A DNA stretch of 64,000 nt. It comes from Clostridiales bacterium. Lineage in GTDB: Bacteria; Bacillota; Clostridia; Saccharofermentanales; Saccharofermentanaceae. Positions within the stretch are counted from its first letter, which is position 1. Each line of letters starts with the position of its first letter. Position numbers and translations under genes: made by a program. The notes under the pieces were generated by a model, which was not told where the DNA came from, ran no database searches, and saw only the letters and a program-made list of their open reading frames with translations. The stretch spans positions 1-64,000 of the forward strand of contig JAFRQR010000032.1 of assembly GCA_017428545.1 (NCBI GenBank), in the 5' to 3' direction. Positions 8,796-16,899 of this stretch are shown piece after piece.

Positions 8796-10307
8796 ATGCA
8801 TAATCATGTGCTGAAAGATCTGAAAAATACCGTGAAAATGTTTCCGGACAAGCCGGCGTTCTGCGGAGAAAATTCCGTGCTGACATTTAAGCAGCTCGAT
8901 CACGCGATCGACCGGATCGGCACGTTTGTGCTTTCTGAAGGTGTAAGAAAGAGCCCGGTCGTCGTCTTTATGGAGAAATCTCCGGAGGAGGTCGCTTCTT
9001 TCTTCGGCATCATCCGCGCAGGTTCCTATTACGTTCCGATCGACGCCGAGATGCCGGCGGTACGTATCCACCTGATCCTCGAAAACGTCAAATCACCGCT
9101 TCTGATCTGCGATGATTCGACGTTTGAAAAAGCATCCGACCTGGGCTTTACCGGAAAAATCGTCAAATATTCCGAGATCTTAAGCAGCTCTGAGATCGAC
9201 GAGGAAGCGCTTGCGGCCGTGTATAATTCTTCGATCGACACCGATCCTCTTTATATCGTATTCACATCCGGTTCGACCGGCGTCCCGAAGGGGGTTGTCG
9301 GCTGCCACCGCGCCGTCAATGACTATATCGACCAGCTTTCCGAAGTGCTCGGTTTTTCTTCGGATACCGTATTCGGAAACCAGACACCGCTATATCTCGA
9401 CGCCTGTTTCAAGGAGCTTTTCCCGACGATGCGCTATGGTGCGACGACCTATTTTGTCCCGAAGACACTGTTCATGCAGCCTTTAAAACTCGTGCAGTAC
9501 TTAAACGAGCATGAGATCAACACCGTCTGCTGGGTCGTTTCGGCGCTGACGATCATCTCCACTTTCGGCACCTTCAAAACAGAAGTCCCGAAGTTCTTAA
9601 AGACGATCGCATTCGGCTCCGAAGTCTTCCCGCTGAAGCAGTTCCGTATGTGGCGCCAGGCGCTTCCGGAAGCTACGTTTACGAACCTTTACGGACCGAC
9701 TGAAGGCACCGGCATGTGCTGCTACTACAGAGTCGACAGAGATTTTGAGGACGGCGAGGCGATCCCGATCGGCCGCCCGTTCGATAACACGGATATCATC
9801 CTTCTCGATGACGACAATAACGAAGTCACCAAAGAGAGCGGCGAGCAGGGCGAGATCTGCATCCGCGGCACCTCCCTGACACTCGGATACATGAACAATC
9901 CGGAAAAAACTTCCGAAAGCTTCACGCTCAATCCTCTGCAAAAGCACTGGCCGGAGCTCATTTACAGGACCGGTGACATCGGACGCTACAACGAACGCGG
10001 CGAGCTGATGTTCGTGTCGAGAAAAGACTTCCAGATCAAGCACATGGGCCATCGTATCGAACTTGGCGAGATCGAGGTCAATGCGCAGATGATCGAGGGG
10101 ATCACGGGCGCTGCCTGCGTTTACGACAAGGCAAAAGGCAAGATAGTGCTTTTTTATAGCGGAGATAAGGAAGAAGCGGACATGAAGGTCATCTTAAAGG
10201 ACAGCCTGCCGAGATATATGGTCCCGAATGTCACGAAAAAACTCGACCGCATCCCATTGACCGCAAACGGCAAGACCGATCGCGTGGCACTTTCTTCGAT
10301 GATATAA
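8796..10307 (+). CDS. Stand-alone amino-acid adenylation enzyme (DltA/NRPS A-domain-like)
   Basis: ANL-superfamily enzyme that activates an amino acid with ATP and loads it on a carrier protein. Motifs: VFTSGSTGVPKG (about residues 154-165), NLYGPTEG, YRTGDIGRY, QIKHMGHRIELGEIE and the catalytic Lys493 in ANGKTDR. At 503 residues it matches DltA in length. The A4 region reads LDACFKELF; Asp202 aligns with the residue that binds the alpha-amino group, so the substrate is an amino acid. The pocket residue aligned with GrsA Trp239 is Lys206, which suggests an acidic side chain (hand alignment, inference). It is coupled to the racemase; the likely partners (carrier protein, MBOAT, SGNH protein) lie 2.7-9 kb downstream. 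Confidence 0.85.
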   Translation: MHNHVLKDLKNTVKMFPDKPAFCGENSVLTFKQLDHAIDRIGTFVLSEGVRKSPVVVFMEKSPEEVASFFGIIRAGSYYVPIDAEMPAVRIHLILENVKSPLLICDDSTFEKASDLGFTGKIVKYSEILSSSEIDEEALAAVYNSSIDTDPLYIVFTSGSTGVPKGVVGCHRAVNDYIDQLSEVLGFSSDTVFGNQTPLYLDACFKELFPTMRYGATTYFVPKTLFMQPLKLVQYLNEHEINTVCWVVSALTIISTFGTFKTEVPKFLKTIAFGSEVFPLKQFRMWRQALPEATFTNLYGPTEGTGMCCYYRVDRDFEDGEAIPIGRPFDNTDIILLDDDNNEVTKESGEQGEICIRGTSLTLGYMNNPEKTSESFTLNPLQKHWPELIYRTGDIGRYNERGELMFVSRKDFQIKHMGHRIELGEIEVNAQMIEGITGAACVYDKAKGKIVLFYSGDKEEADMKVILKDSLPRYMVPNVTKKLDRIPLTANGKTDRVALSSMI

Positions 10308-10311
10308 AACG

Positions 10312-10339
10312 AAAGGATCCTATCACGGATCCTTTTTTT
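10312..10339 (+). terminator. Intrinsic terminator after the racemase-ligase pair
   Basis: AAAGGATCC (10312-10320) pairs with GGATCCTTT, and a T7 run at 10333-10339 follows. The stop codon of the convergent AraC gene lies in its loop. Confidence 0.85.
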
Positions 10340-11102
10340 GCATTGCATTTAGAGATGACGAAAAATTCGTATCGGTAAACTTCATGCGGTACTGCCTCGG
10401 CGTGAAACCCGTTTTCTCACGGAACACCTTGATGAAATGGCTTTGCGAACAGAAAGCGAGCGAAAAAGCGATCTGGGAGTAAGTGTACTCGGTTCGTGTA
10501 AGAAGTGCCTGCGCGATCTCGATCTTTCTTCTTTGAAGATAGGAACTGAAGGATTCTCCGAGCTCCTCTTTGAAAAGTGACGCCAGATAATTCGGGTGCA
10601 TGCCCGTCTGGGCGGAAAGATCACGAAGCGTGATCCGGTCCGTAAAGTGGGCGTCGATATAATCCAGACAGGTCATGACCGGCCGGGAGAGGATCTTCCG
10701 GTTTTTACGAAGCTGCACGAGCTCAACCAGTTTCGTCCAGAATTCGCGGACCAGCTCCATGAGTTCTTTTTCCGTGGTAAGAATATCTGCTTTCTGAATA
10801 TAAAGGTCACTGAGGGAATAGACGCGCTCCTGGGGCACTCCCGCCTCGATCGTGTATCGCGTCGCAAGGCCCGCGCCGATGATAAAAAGATACCGCATGT
10901 TCCGCACCGGGTCGGAGGAGAGCTTGCCCTGGATCTTCGGATCGCTGATCCGAACGGCCTCGTCGACTGCCGCCATATCCCCCTGCATCAGAAGATGGTA
11001 CCTGCGGTTTTCTTCGCGGTAGGTGGTGTGTCTGAAACTGTTCTCACTGTTTTCGTGAAGAAGACGCATGATCTCGCTTGGCGGGATGAGGTTATCGGAC
11101 AT
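10323..11102 (-). CDS. AraC-family transcriptional regulator
   Basis: The last 100 residues are an AraC-type DNA-binding domain with two helix-turn-helix units: ITLRDLSAQTGMHPNYLASL, then YTYSQIAFSLAFCSQSHFIKVFREKTGFTPRQYR with the family signature. The N-terminal 150 residues are all-helical and resemble no sugar-binding cupin, so the ligand is unknown. The ATG at 11102 is chosen because AAAGGAG precedes it by 8 bases; an upstream in-frame start adds 13 residues without a ribosome site. It faces the ligase gene tail to tail and is divergent from the MutS-like gene, so control of either neighbour is possible. Confidence 0.9.
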   Translation of the reverse strand: MSDNLIPPSEIMRLLHENSENSFRHTTYREENRRYHLLMQGDMAAVDEAVRISDPKIQGKLSSDPVRNMRYLFIIGAGLATRYTIEAGVPQERVYSLSDLYIQKADILTTEKELMELVREFWTKLVELVQLRKNRKILSRPVMTCLDYIDAHFTDRITLRDLSAQTGMHPNYLASLFKEELGESFSSYLQRRKIEIAQALLTRTEYTYSQIAFSLAFCSQSHFIKVFREKTGFTPRQYRMKFTDTNFSSSLNAMQKKDP

Positions 11103-11186
11103 ATGTGCTGCTCCTTTGAAATATGATACGAATCTTAACAATATTATATATCTAAAGTAAGAATAAAAATATAATTAATCGAGGAA

Positions 11187-11215
11187 AAGTGCTTTTGCCG
11201 TATTGAAAAGCACTT
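11187..11215. repeat. Inverted pair of the GTGCTTTT octamer
   Basis: AAGTGCTTTT (11187-11196) and AAAAGCACTT (11206-11215) form a perfect 10-bp stem with a 9-nt loop. It lies between two divergent genes, where no transcript should end, so it is not a simple terminator. Confidence 0.7.
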
Positions 11216-11243
11216 GTTTATGTAAGGGTTCAGGAGAAAAAAG

Positions 11244-12836
11244 ATGGATATTCTATTTGCGGAAGGATCGAAGAAAGAATATACGGAACTGCCGAAAGAA
11301 ACGGTAAAGGATCTGGCTGTCGAAGAGATCACTTCGTGGATGTCGGTCCTGGTCGAGGAAAGATCGATCCTGACGACGCTCATGAGCAGAGTCCTGAAAG
11401 ATCCGGAAGACATGCGCTACCGCCAGGAGATCTTTCAGGATCTCATAAATGATGCCGATCTTCGTGACGGTCTCTATGAAGCGGTCTCCAAGGTACGTTC
11501 TCTAAAAGAAATGTCCGGCGCGAACCGCGTTGCAAATGAAAAAGATAACGGGCTCTACACGATCCTTCAGGAACTGCGTTCGATCTCCCTTTATGCGGAT
11601 ACGGTGCGTTTTCTGTCGGAACTTCTGAATACGCATGAGGTAGAATCGAGAGGCCTTCTTGCCCTGAAAGAAGAGATGGACGCGATCTGTAAAACCGAAA
11701 AATTCACCCAATTGGGCGAGGATGTCAAAAAGATGATGGACGATATCTCCACCGTCCGTTCCGCGGTCATCGGCGTGAATTTCACTCCGGATCTGGATAT
11801 CGAAAGCATTGCCGCCGTAGACTTTCAGCCGTTCCCGGCCAAGTCGAGATACAGCTTTATTAATTTTGCGGCCGGCATCGGTGTCATGCAGCACGGAGGA
11901 CAGGGTGCGCAGTCGCTCGGCATGAACTCGGTGAACTCCGTAAAATACAAGGATCCGCTCCTGGTGGCGATGATGCCCATGATGGAAAAGCACTTAAAGA
12001 AGCATTTTACCGCGGTCCGAAAGGTCATCGCGCAGTACCGGGATCTGGATGTAAAGGGGATCACGGATAATTACGAGGGGCTGGTGTTTTATACCTGCTG
12101 TTCACGTTACGGACAAAAGCTTCAGGAGAGAGGATACGGGGTATGTACTCCGAAGATCGAAGAAACGAAAGAGAAGAAGTGGGAGCTCCATGGCTTTTAT
12201 AACATCCGCCTGGCGATGCTGCGGGAGAAAAATGTCGTTAAGAATGATTTTTCATTCTCGGAAGAGGATCGTATCTTCGTTCTGACCGGCCCGAACAGAG
12301 GCGGCAAGACCATTCTCGAGCAGGGTCTGGGGATCGCTTCCCTGATGGCGTCGGTAGGCCTTTTCGTTACGGCGGAATCCTGCTATGGCATTCCTTTCGG
12401 AAATATCCTGACGCATTTCCCGATCGACGAGAATCTTACGATCAATTACGGGCGTCTCGGCGATGAGGCCAAGCGTGTCCGTGAGATCGTCACCGATACG
12501 GATGAAAATACACTGGTGCTTTTCAATGAGACGTATTCGACGACATCGTCCTCGGATGCGCACTATCTGTCTTCGGATCTTCTTCACATCCTGAAGGACA
12601 AAGGCGCGGCCGTGATCTTTAATACGCATATCCATGAGCTGGCGAAAGATATCCCGGAGATGAATAAGTGGGAAGGCAAAGGCAAGATCATCAGCGTCAT
12701 CATGGAGATCAAGGACAACGTCAATACCTTCAAGGTCAAAAGAGCCGATCCGGATTACTGCTCCTACGCAAGGAACATCGCGCTCAAATACGGGGTCACC
12801 TACGAGCAGATGAAGGAGACGAAACCGAAGGCATAA
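11244..12836 (+). CDS. MutS-like ATPase (MutS domain V protein)
   Basis: The C-terminal 200 residues form a MutS-type ABC ATPase: Walker A GPNRGGKT (about residues 348-355), a Walker B-like LVLFNET, YSTTSSSDA in the signature position and FNTHIHEL as H-loop. The N-terminal 340 residues are helical, like the lever and clamp of MutS, but there is no mismatch-recognition domain and no MutS2 Smr domain, so this is not MutS1. Walker B has Asn where MutS has Asp, which could alter hydrolysis. Start ATG follows GGTTCAGGAGAAAAAAG. Function unknown; a DNA-structure role is a guess. It stands between the ligase and the carrier-protein gene. Confidence 0.8.
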   Translation: MDILFAEGSKKEYTELPKETVKDLAVEEITSWMSVLVEERSILTTLMSRVLKDPEDMRYRQEIFQDLINDADLRDGLYEAVSKVRSLKEMSGANRVANEKDNGLYTILQELRSISLYADTVRFLSELLNTHEVESRGLLALKEEMDAICKTEKFTQLGEDVKKMMDDISTVRSAVIGVNFTPDLDIESIAAVDFQPFPAKSRYSFINFAAGIGVMQHGGQGAQSLGMNSVNSVKYKDPLLVAMMPMMEKHLKKHFTAVRKVIAQYRDLDVKGITDNYEGLVFYTCCSRYGQKLQERGYGVCTPKIEETKEKKWELHGFYNIRLAMLREKNVVKNDFSFSEEDRIFVLTGPNRGGKTILEQGLGIASLMASVGLFVTAESCYGIPFGNILTHFPIDENLTINYGRLGDEAKRVREIVTDTDENTLVLFNETYSTTSSSDAHYLSSDLLHILKDKGAAVIFNTHIHELAKDIPEMNKWEGKGKIISVIMEIKDNVNTFKVKRADPDYCSYARNIALKYGVTYEQMKETKPKA

Positions 12837-12849
12837 ATATTTCCTCGCA

Positions 12850-12877
12850 AAAAGCACCGGACGGGAAAAGTGCTTTT
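12850..12877 (+). terminator. Octamer inverted pair, likely terminator of the MutS-like gene
   Basis: AAAAGCAC (12850-12857) pairs with GTGCTTTT (12870-12877) across a 12-nt loop, 14 bases after the stop codon. The right arm supplies four T residues. Confidence 0.55.
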
Positions 12878-12910
12878 ACCCAAGAAGGACCGATGGTTAC
12901 TGTTTTGTAA

Positions 12911-12939
12911 TTGCAAGAAAAAAGCCGTACATATATAAT
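12911..12939 (+). promoter_or_regulatory. Promoter of the carrier protein-MBOAT genes
   Basis: TTGCAA (12911-12916) and TATAAT (12934-12939) are separated by 17 bases, a good vegetative promoter 45 bases before the carrier-protein start. Confidence 0.65.
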
Positions 12940-12984
12940 TATCTGGAGCTTATTTGCAAAAGCGACATTCTGGAGGTTAGACAA

Positions 12985-13215
12985 ATGGACGAGCTTATTG
13001 CGATTTTAAAGGATATTCACCCGGACGTGGATTATGAGACGGCAACCAATCTTGTCGATGGAAAGATCCTCGATTCGTTCGATATTATCTCTCTCGTTTC
13101 GGAGATCGCCGACAAATTCGACGTCGTCGTTTCCGCCGAGTACATGATCCCGGAGAACTTCAATTCCGCGAAGGCACTGTGGGAACTGATCGAGAAACTG
13201 CAGGACGAGGAGTAA
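12985..13215 (+). CDS. Acyl/aminoacyl carrier protein (DltC-like)
   Basis: A 76-residue carrier protein. Ser31 in DGKILDSFDII is the expected phosphopantetheine attachment site, with Asp just before it as in the DSL/DSF motif. The protein is strongly acidic with three or four predicted helices. GGAGG lies 8 bases before ATG and the gene has its own promoter. The MBOAT gene follows by 68 bases. In DltABCD-type systems such a protein carries D-alanine from DltA to DltB; here the stand-alone adenylation enzyme at 8796-10307 is the obvious loader. A role in acyl transfer to polysaccharide cannot be excluded. Confidence 0.88.
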   Translation: MDELIAILKDIHPDVDYETATNLVDGKILDSFDIISLVSEIADKFDVVVSAEYMIPENFNSAKALWELIEKLQDEE

Positions 13216-13283
13216 GAAAGAAGATCTGATTTTTCTTTTCGCAAGATTCCTGCGGAAAAACCGGATCCTGACCAAAGATACGT

Positions 13284-14909
13284 ATGTTTTTTACTTCCTA
13301 CAAGTTTATCGGATTTGTGATCCTTCTTGTGGCACTTTACTATGTGCTTCCGAAGAAGGCGAAGTGGCCCTTGCTTTTGCTGGGGTCTTACGTTTTTTAT
13401 TTCTTTGCGGGCTGGAAATGCCTCTTTTACATCGCCGGCGTTACGGTCATTACGTATGTCGCGGGACTTCTGATCTCGAAGAATAAAAAGAGCGCCGACG
13501 CGCGCTTTGCCGAGATGAAAGCACTGGAAAAAAGTGGTTCGGGAAGTCCGGAGGAAGTCGGTAAGGAAGCAAGAAAGCGTTTTAAGGAAGCGCAGAAAAA
13601 GAAGCGCCGCCACATCATGGCGATCGGTATCACGCTCGCGCTTCTGATCCTTGCGGTCGTAAAATACACGAACTTTACTATCCATAACATTAACGGTATC
13701 CTCTCGGCCTTCCATGCGCCGAAACGGATCAATTTTCTGACCATCGCGCTGCCGATGGGTATTTCGTTTTACACCTTCCAGGCTGTCGGATATGTCATCG
13801 ATGTCTATCGTGACCGCCACGAAGCGCAGAAGAACTTTTTTAAATATGCGCTGTTCGTAGGCTTTTTCCCGCAGCTCGTCCAGGGCCCGATCAGCCGCTA
13901 TGGCGATCTCAGTAAGGAACTTTTCACGCCGCATTCCTTTAAGGGACGTGTGCTGGAAAGAGGTCTTCAGAGAGTCATCTGGGGTTATTTCAAAAAGCTC
14001 GTGATCGCGGACCGTATCCTTCCTGCGGTCAATACCATGATCGATTCGCCGGAGAACTTCAAAGGCGCGTATGTATTCCTCGTCATGATGTTCTACGCGC
14101 TGGAACTATATGCCGACTTTACGGGCGGTATCGACATCACGATCGGTATTGCCGAAATGCTCGGCATCCCCGTCAAAGAGAACTTCGAGCGCCCGTTCTT
14201 CAGTAAGAACATCGCCGAATACTGGAGACGCTGGCACATCACGATGGGCACGTGGTTTACGGATTATATCTTCTATCCGATCTCCGTTTCGGGCCCGATG
14301 CTCAAGCTCAGCAAGTGGAGCCGTGCACATCTTCCGGAACATATGGGAAAGCGCCTTCCGGTTTACCTTGCTTCTTTCGTCGTATGGTTCACGACCGGTA
14401 TCTGGCACGGAGCAAGTTGGAACTTCATCGTCTGGGGCTTAGGGAACTTCGTCGTCATCATGATCTCCCAGGAACTCGAACCGCTCTATGCGAAATTCCA
14501 TAAGAAAGTAAATACCGACGGAAGCACCGTATATAAGTCTTTCCAGATCGGAAGAACGATCCTAATCATGAGCGCGCTGCGTCTTTTCGACTGCTACCGC
14601 GATGTGCCGCTGACCTTTAAGATGTTCGGCACGATGTTTACGAAATGGAACTGGAACACCCTTGGAAACGGCACACTTCTGCACCTCGGCATCAACCGTG
14701 CGGACTACGTTATCCTGGCGCTCGGCACGATCCTTTTATTCGTCGTCAGTATGATCGGAAGATCCGGATCCGTACGTGACAAGATGGAAAAGAAGATCCC
14801 GTTTGCCGGCCGCTGGGCGATCTTTACCGCACTTCTTCTGGTCATCGTCGTCTTCGGCGCATACGGCCTCGGCTACGACGCAGCCCAGTTCATCTATAAT
14901 CAGTTCTGA
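13284..14909 (+). CDS. MBOAT-family membrane acyltransferase (DltB/AlgI-like)
   Basis: Polytopic membrane O-acyltransferase that moves an acyl or aminoacyl group across the membrane to a surface polymer. About ten hydrophobic segments; conserved WRRWHIT with His318 and the catalytic-type His375 in GIWHGASWNF, plus FFPQLVQGPISRY and YALELYADFTGGIDI, all MBOAT hallmarks. A charged loop of about 40 residues (66-105) between the second and third segments is longer than usual. The ribosome site is weak. It directly follows the carrier-protein gene, which fits aminoacyl transfer from that protein. AlgI-type polysaccharide acetylation is the alternative. Confidence 0.9.
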   Translation: MFFTSYKFIGFVILLVALYYVLPKKAKWPLLLLGSYVFYFFAGWKCLFYIAGVTVITYVAGLLISKNKKSADARFAEMKALEKSGSGSPEEVGKEARKRFKEAQKKKRRHIMAIGITLALLILAVVKYTNFTIHNINGILSAFHAPKRINFLTIALPMGISFYTFQAVGYVIDVYRDRHEAQKNFFKYALFVGFFPQLVQGPISRYGDLSKELFTPHSFKGRVLERGLQRVIWGYFKKLVIADRILPAVNTMIDSPENFKGAYVFLVMMFYALELYADFTGGIDITIGIAEMLGIPVKENFERPFFSKNIAEYWRRWHITMGTWFTDYIFYPISVSGPMLKLSKWSRAHLPEHMGKRLPVYLASFVVWFTTGIWHGASWNFIVWGLGNFVVIMISQELEPLYAKFHKKVNTDGSTVYKSFQIGRTILIMSALRLFDCYRDVPLTFKMFGTMFTKWNWNTLGNGTLLHLGINRADYVILALGTILLFVVSMIGRSGSVRDKMEKKIPFAGRWAIFTALLLVIVVFGAYGLGYDAAQFIYNQF

Positions 14910-14960
14910 TTTTCTCTTGCGATTTAGTTTTTCAATGAGTAGTCTTTTTTGAAAAGCAAG

Positions 14961-16229
14961 TTATACCCATTTTAGTCTCTTTTCGAAAAGCACTTTTTCA
15001 GGTCCTTTTCTGTCCTTGTCATCTCGTGTGATGGTGCCGATCTCATAGCAGTCATGGAACTTGCTGAGATGCTTGATTACTTGTGCCTTATCCTTCTGAG
15101 GAACGACGATCGTCATGCCGACGCCCATGTTAAACGTAGTGAGCATCTCGGCATCCGATACGTTCCCTTTTTCCTTAATGAAACGGAATACGGGAAGGAT
15201 CCTGATTTTACTTCTGTCGATCGAAGCGGTCAGCCCGTCGGGGATGACGCGGCAGAGATTTCCCTGGATACCGCCGCCGGTAATATGTGCCATGCCGGAG
15301 ATCTTATCCTTTCCGAAAAGACCTTTCAGGGCCGGATAGTATGGCGTATGTGGTTTCATGATCTCTTCGATAAACGTGTTTCCGTTGATCTTTTCGAGCT
15401 TGATCTGCGGCATCTTATCCAGGAGCATACGTACAAGCGAATAGCCGTTGGTGTGAAGACCGTTGGATGCGAGTGCAAGGACCGCGTCGCCTTCCCTGAT
15501 CGCCGATCCGTCGATGATCTTTTTTCTTTCGCAGATTCCGGCGATGCTGGAAGTGAGCACATAAACGCCTGAATCCACGACGGACGGCTGGATGGAAGTT
15601 TCGCCGCCGACTAGCGAGCATTCATTCTCCCGGCAGGCATCGGAAACACCTTTGACGAGAGCGCTGATGGTAGCTTTTTCAGCCTTTCCGCAGACGATGG
15701 TATCGAGGACGGCAAGGGGAGTGGCGCCCATGACGACGATGTCGTTGACGAGGTGGTTGATCATGTCATGGCAGATGGATTCGGTGTAGCCGTATTCCAT
15801 CGCAAGCTTCTGCTTTGAGCCCGGCTCCTCGGATTTCAGCACCAGAACAGGCTCCTTGATCTCCGGGAACTTGATATCGTAAAGGGAGGCAAACGGTCCC
15901 AGTCCGTTTAAGACTCTTCGGTCTTTCGTCTCAAGGTGCTTTTTCATCTCGCTTTTGATCGAATCCGTATAGGCGATGTCGATGCCGGCCTTGCTGTAGG
16001 AAAGACCGTCCTGATCTTTTATCGCGCCCGAGAGAATTTCGTCCACGGAAACTTCCAGGGTCCTTGCCAGATCAGCAAGGATCTCGATGTTCGGATACGC
16101 TTTCCCGTTCTCCCATTTCGAGACCGTCTGAAAAGAAACATTCAACCGTTCGGCGAGCTGTCCCTGTGTCAGTCCGAGTTCTTTCCGCTTCTCATTAATG
16201 AAACTTCCGACTTTGCTGCTATCGATCAT
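14961..16229 (-). CDS. Fusion of an XRE helix-turn-helix domain with a PurM-like domain
   Basis: Residues about 6-62 are an XRE/Cro helix-turn-helix (LGLTQGQLAERLNVSFQTVSKWENG). Residues about 80-420 align with PurM, the AIR synthetase of purine synthesis: AGIDIAYTDS, LVNDIVVMGATPL, SLVGGETS, LASNGLHTNGYSLVR and AHITGGGIQGNL. The usual DGVGTK segment is replaced by EPGSKQK, so catalysis is uncertain. The ATG at 16229 is preferred because GGAGG precedes it by 7 bases. A plausible role is a regulator sensing a purine intermediate, or an enzyme controlling its own gene; both are inference. Convergent with the MBOAT gene; two octamers lie inside. Confidence 0.85.
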   Translation of the reverse strand: MIDSSKVGSFINEKRKELGLTQGQLAERLNVSFQTVSKWENGKAYPNIEILADLARTLEVSVDEILSGAIKDQDGLSYSKAGIDIAYTDSIKSEMKKHLETKDRRVLNGLGPFASLYDIKFPEIKEPVLVLKSEEPGSKQKLAMEYGYTESICHDMINHLVNDIVVMGATPLAVLDTIVCGKAEKATISALVKGVSDACRENECSLVGGETSIQPSVVDSGVYVLTSSIAGICERKKIIDGSAIREGDAVLALASNGLHTNGYSLVRMLLDKMPQIKLEKINGNTFIEEIMKPHTPYYPALKGLFGKDKISGMAHITGGGIQGNLCRVIPDGLTASIDRSKIRILPVFRFIKEKGNVSDAEMLTTFNMGVGMTIVVPQKDKAQVIKHLSKFHDCYEIGTITRDDKDRKGPEKVLFEKRLKWV

Positions 16230-16476
16230 GGTATTGCCTCCGTTTGGCTCTGCGGCGCGGATCAAGGTGCCGCTGCTTCATCTGCGCGAACTGCTTTTCT
16301 GATTACAGTATCGCTCGTGATACTTCGGTGCACAATAACATTATCGTTGAAAATGAAGACAAAATTCAACTATTGGGCGAATTTTGATCGCCGGATACGA
16401 TCTTTAGGACGAATAGCCGACCGAGCCTTCCAAGTTGCATCGATCAGATCAGCGGGCGATAAGAAATAGTACCATT

Positions 16477-16557
16477 TATACTCCCTTGGGAGTATAGCTT
16501 CAAGGCACTGCTATACTACGCTTAGCAGATAAAGATTGCCTTGAAAAGGCAATCTTT
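16477..16557. promoter_or_regulatory. Overlapping inverted repeats and a 12-bp hairpin upstream of a small lipoprotein
   Basis: TATACTCCC (16477-16485) and GGGAGTATA (16488-16496) are inverted around two bases. AGTATAGC (16491-16498) can instead pair with GCTATACT (16510-16517). A perfect 12-bp hairpin follows (16531-16542/16546-16557, loop GAA) without a T-run. The whole stretch 16230-16623 holds no convincing gene; these structures are its only visible content. Confidence 0.55.
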
Positions 16558-16623
16558 AACACTTTCTGAAAGTTTAAGGGTGATCGCAACAGTTCGAATC
16601 ATCTATGATGTAGGAGGCTAAAA

Positions 16624-16899
16624 ATGCTTAATAAGAAAGGTCCGTTTTGTCTGATTATTGCTGTAGTTGTTTCAAGTATGCTTTTTACAGGGTGCCCGAA
16701 ATCCGGCGAGGAAAAGAAAAGCTCTGTGAGCGAACACCCACAATCTGAACTGCATGAACAGAGTGAGACATCGATCATGGGTGATGGGGATGATGAACCG
16801 GAAACTGAAGATCAGCCTAAGTCTACTACCAAGAGTATCGTAGAGCATGATGATGATCTCGATGCTCATGTATCTAAGATCGAAGGACTTCTCAACTGA
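16624..16899 (+). CDS. Small acidic lipoprotein
   Basis: A 91-residue protein with a lipoprotein signal (lipobox LFTGC near residue 24). The mature part is short, hydrophilic and rich in Glu, Asp, Ser and Thr, with no recognisable fold. TAGGAGG lies 7 bases before the ATG, so translation is credible. It stands alone after a 400-base spacer with paired inverted repeats. Its stop codon directly abuts the stop of the gene on the other strand with no base between them. Function unknown. Confidence 0.7.
   Translation: MLNKKGPFCLIIAVVVSSMLFTGCPKSGEEKKSSVSEHPQSELHEQSETSIMGDGDDEPETEDQPKSTTKSIVEHDDDLDAHVSKIEGLLN

Noticed and set aside
11244..12836. Ordinary MutS or MutS2
   Set aside because: Too short, lacks mismatch-recognition and Smr domains, and Walker B differs.
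12985..13215. Fatty-acid synthesis acyl carrier protein
   Set aside because: No fab genes nearby; the neighbours are MBOAT and an amino-acid ligase, so a Dlt-type carrier is favoured.
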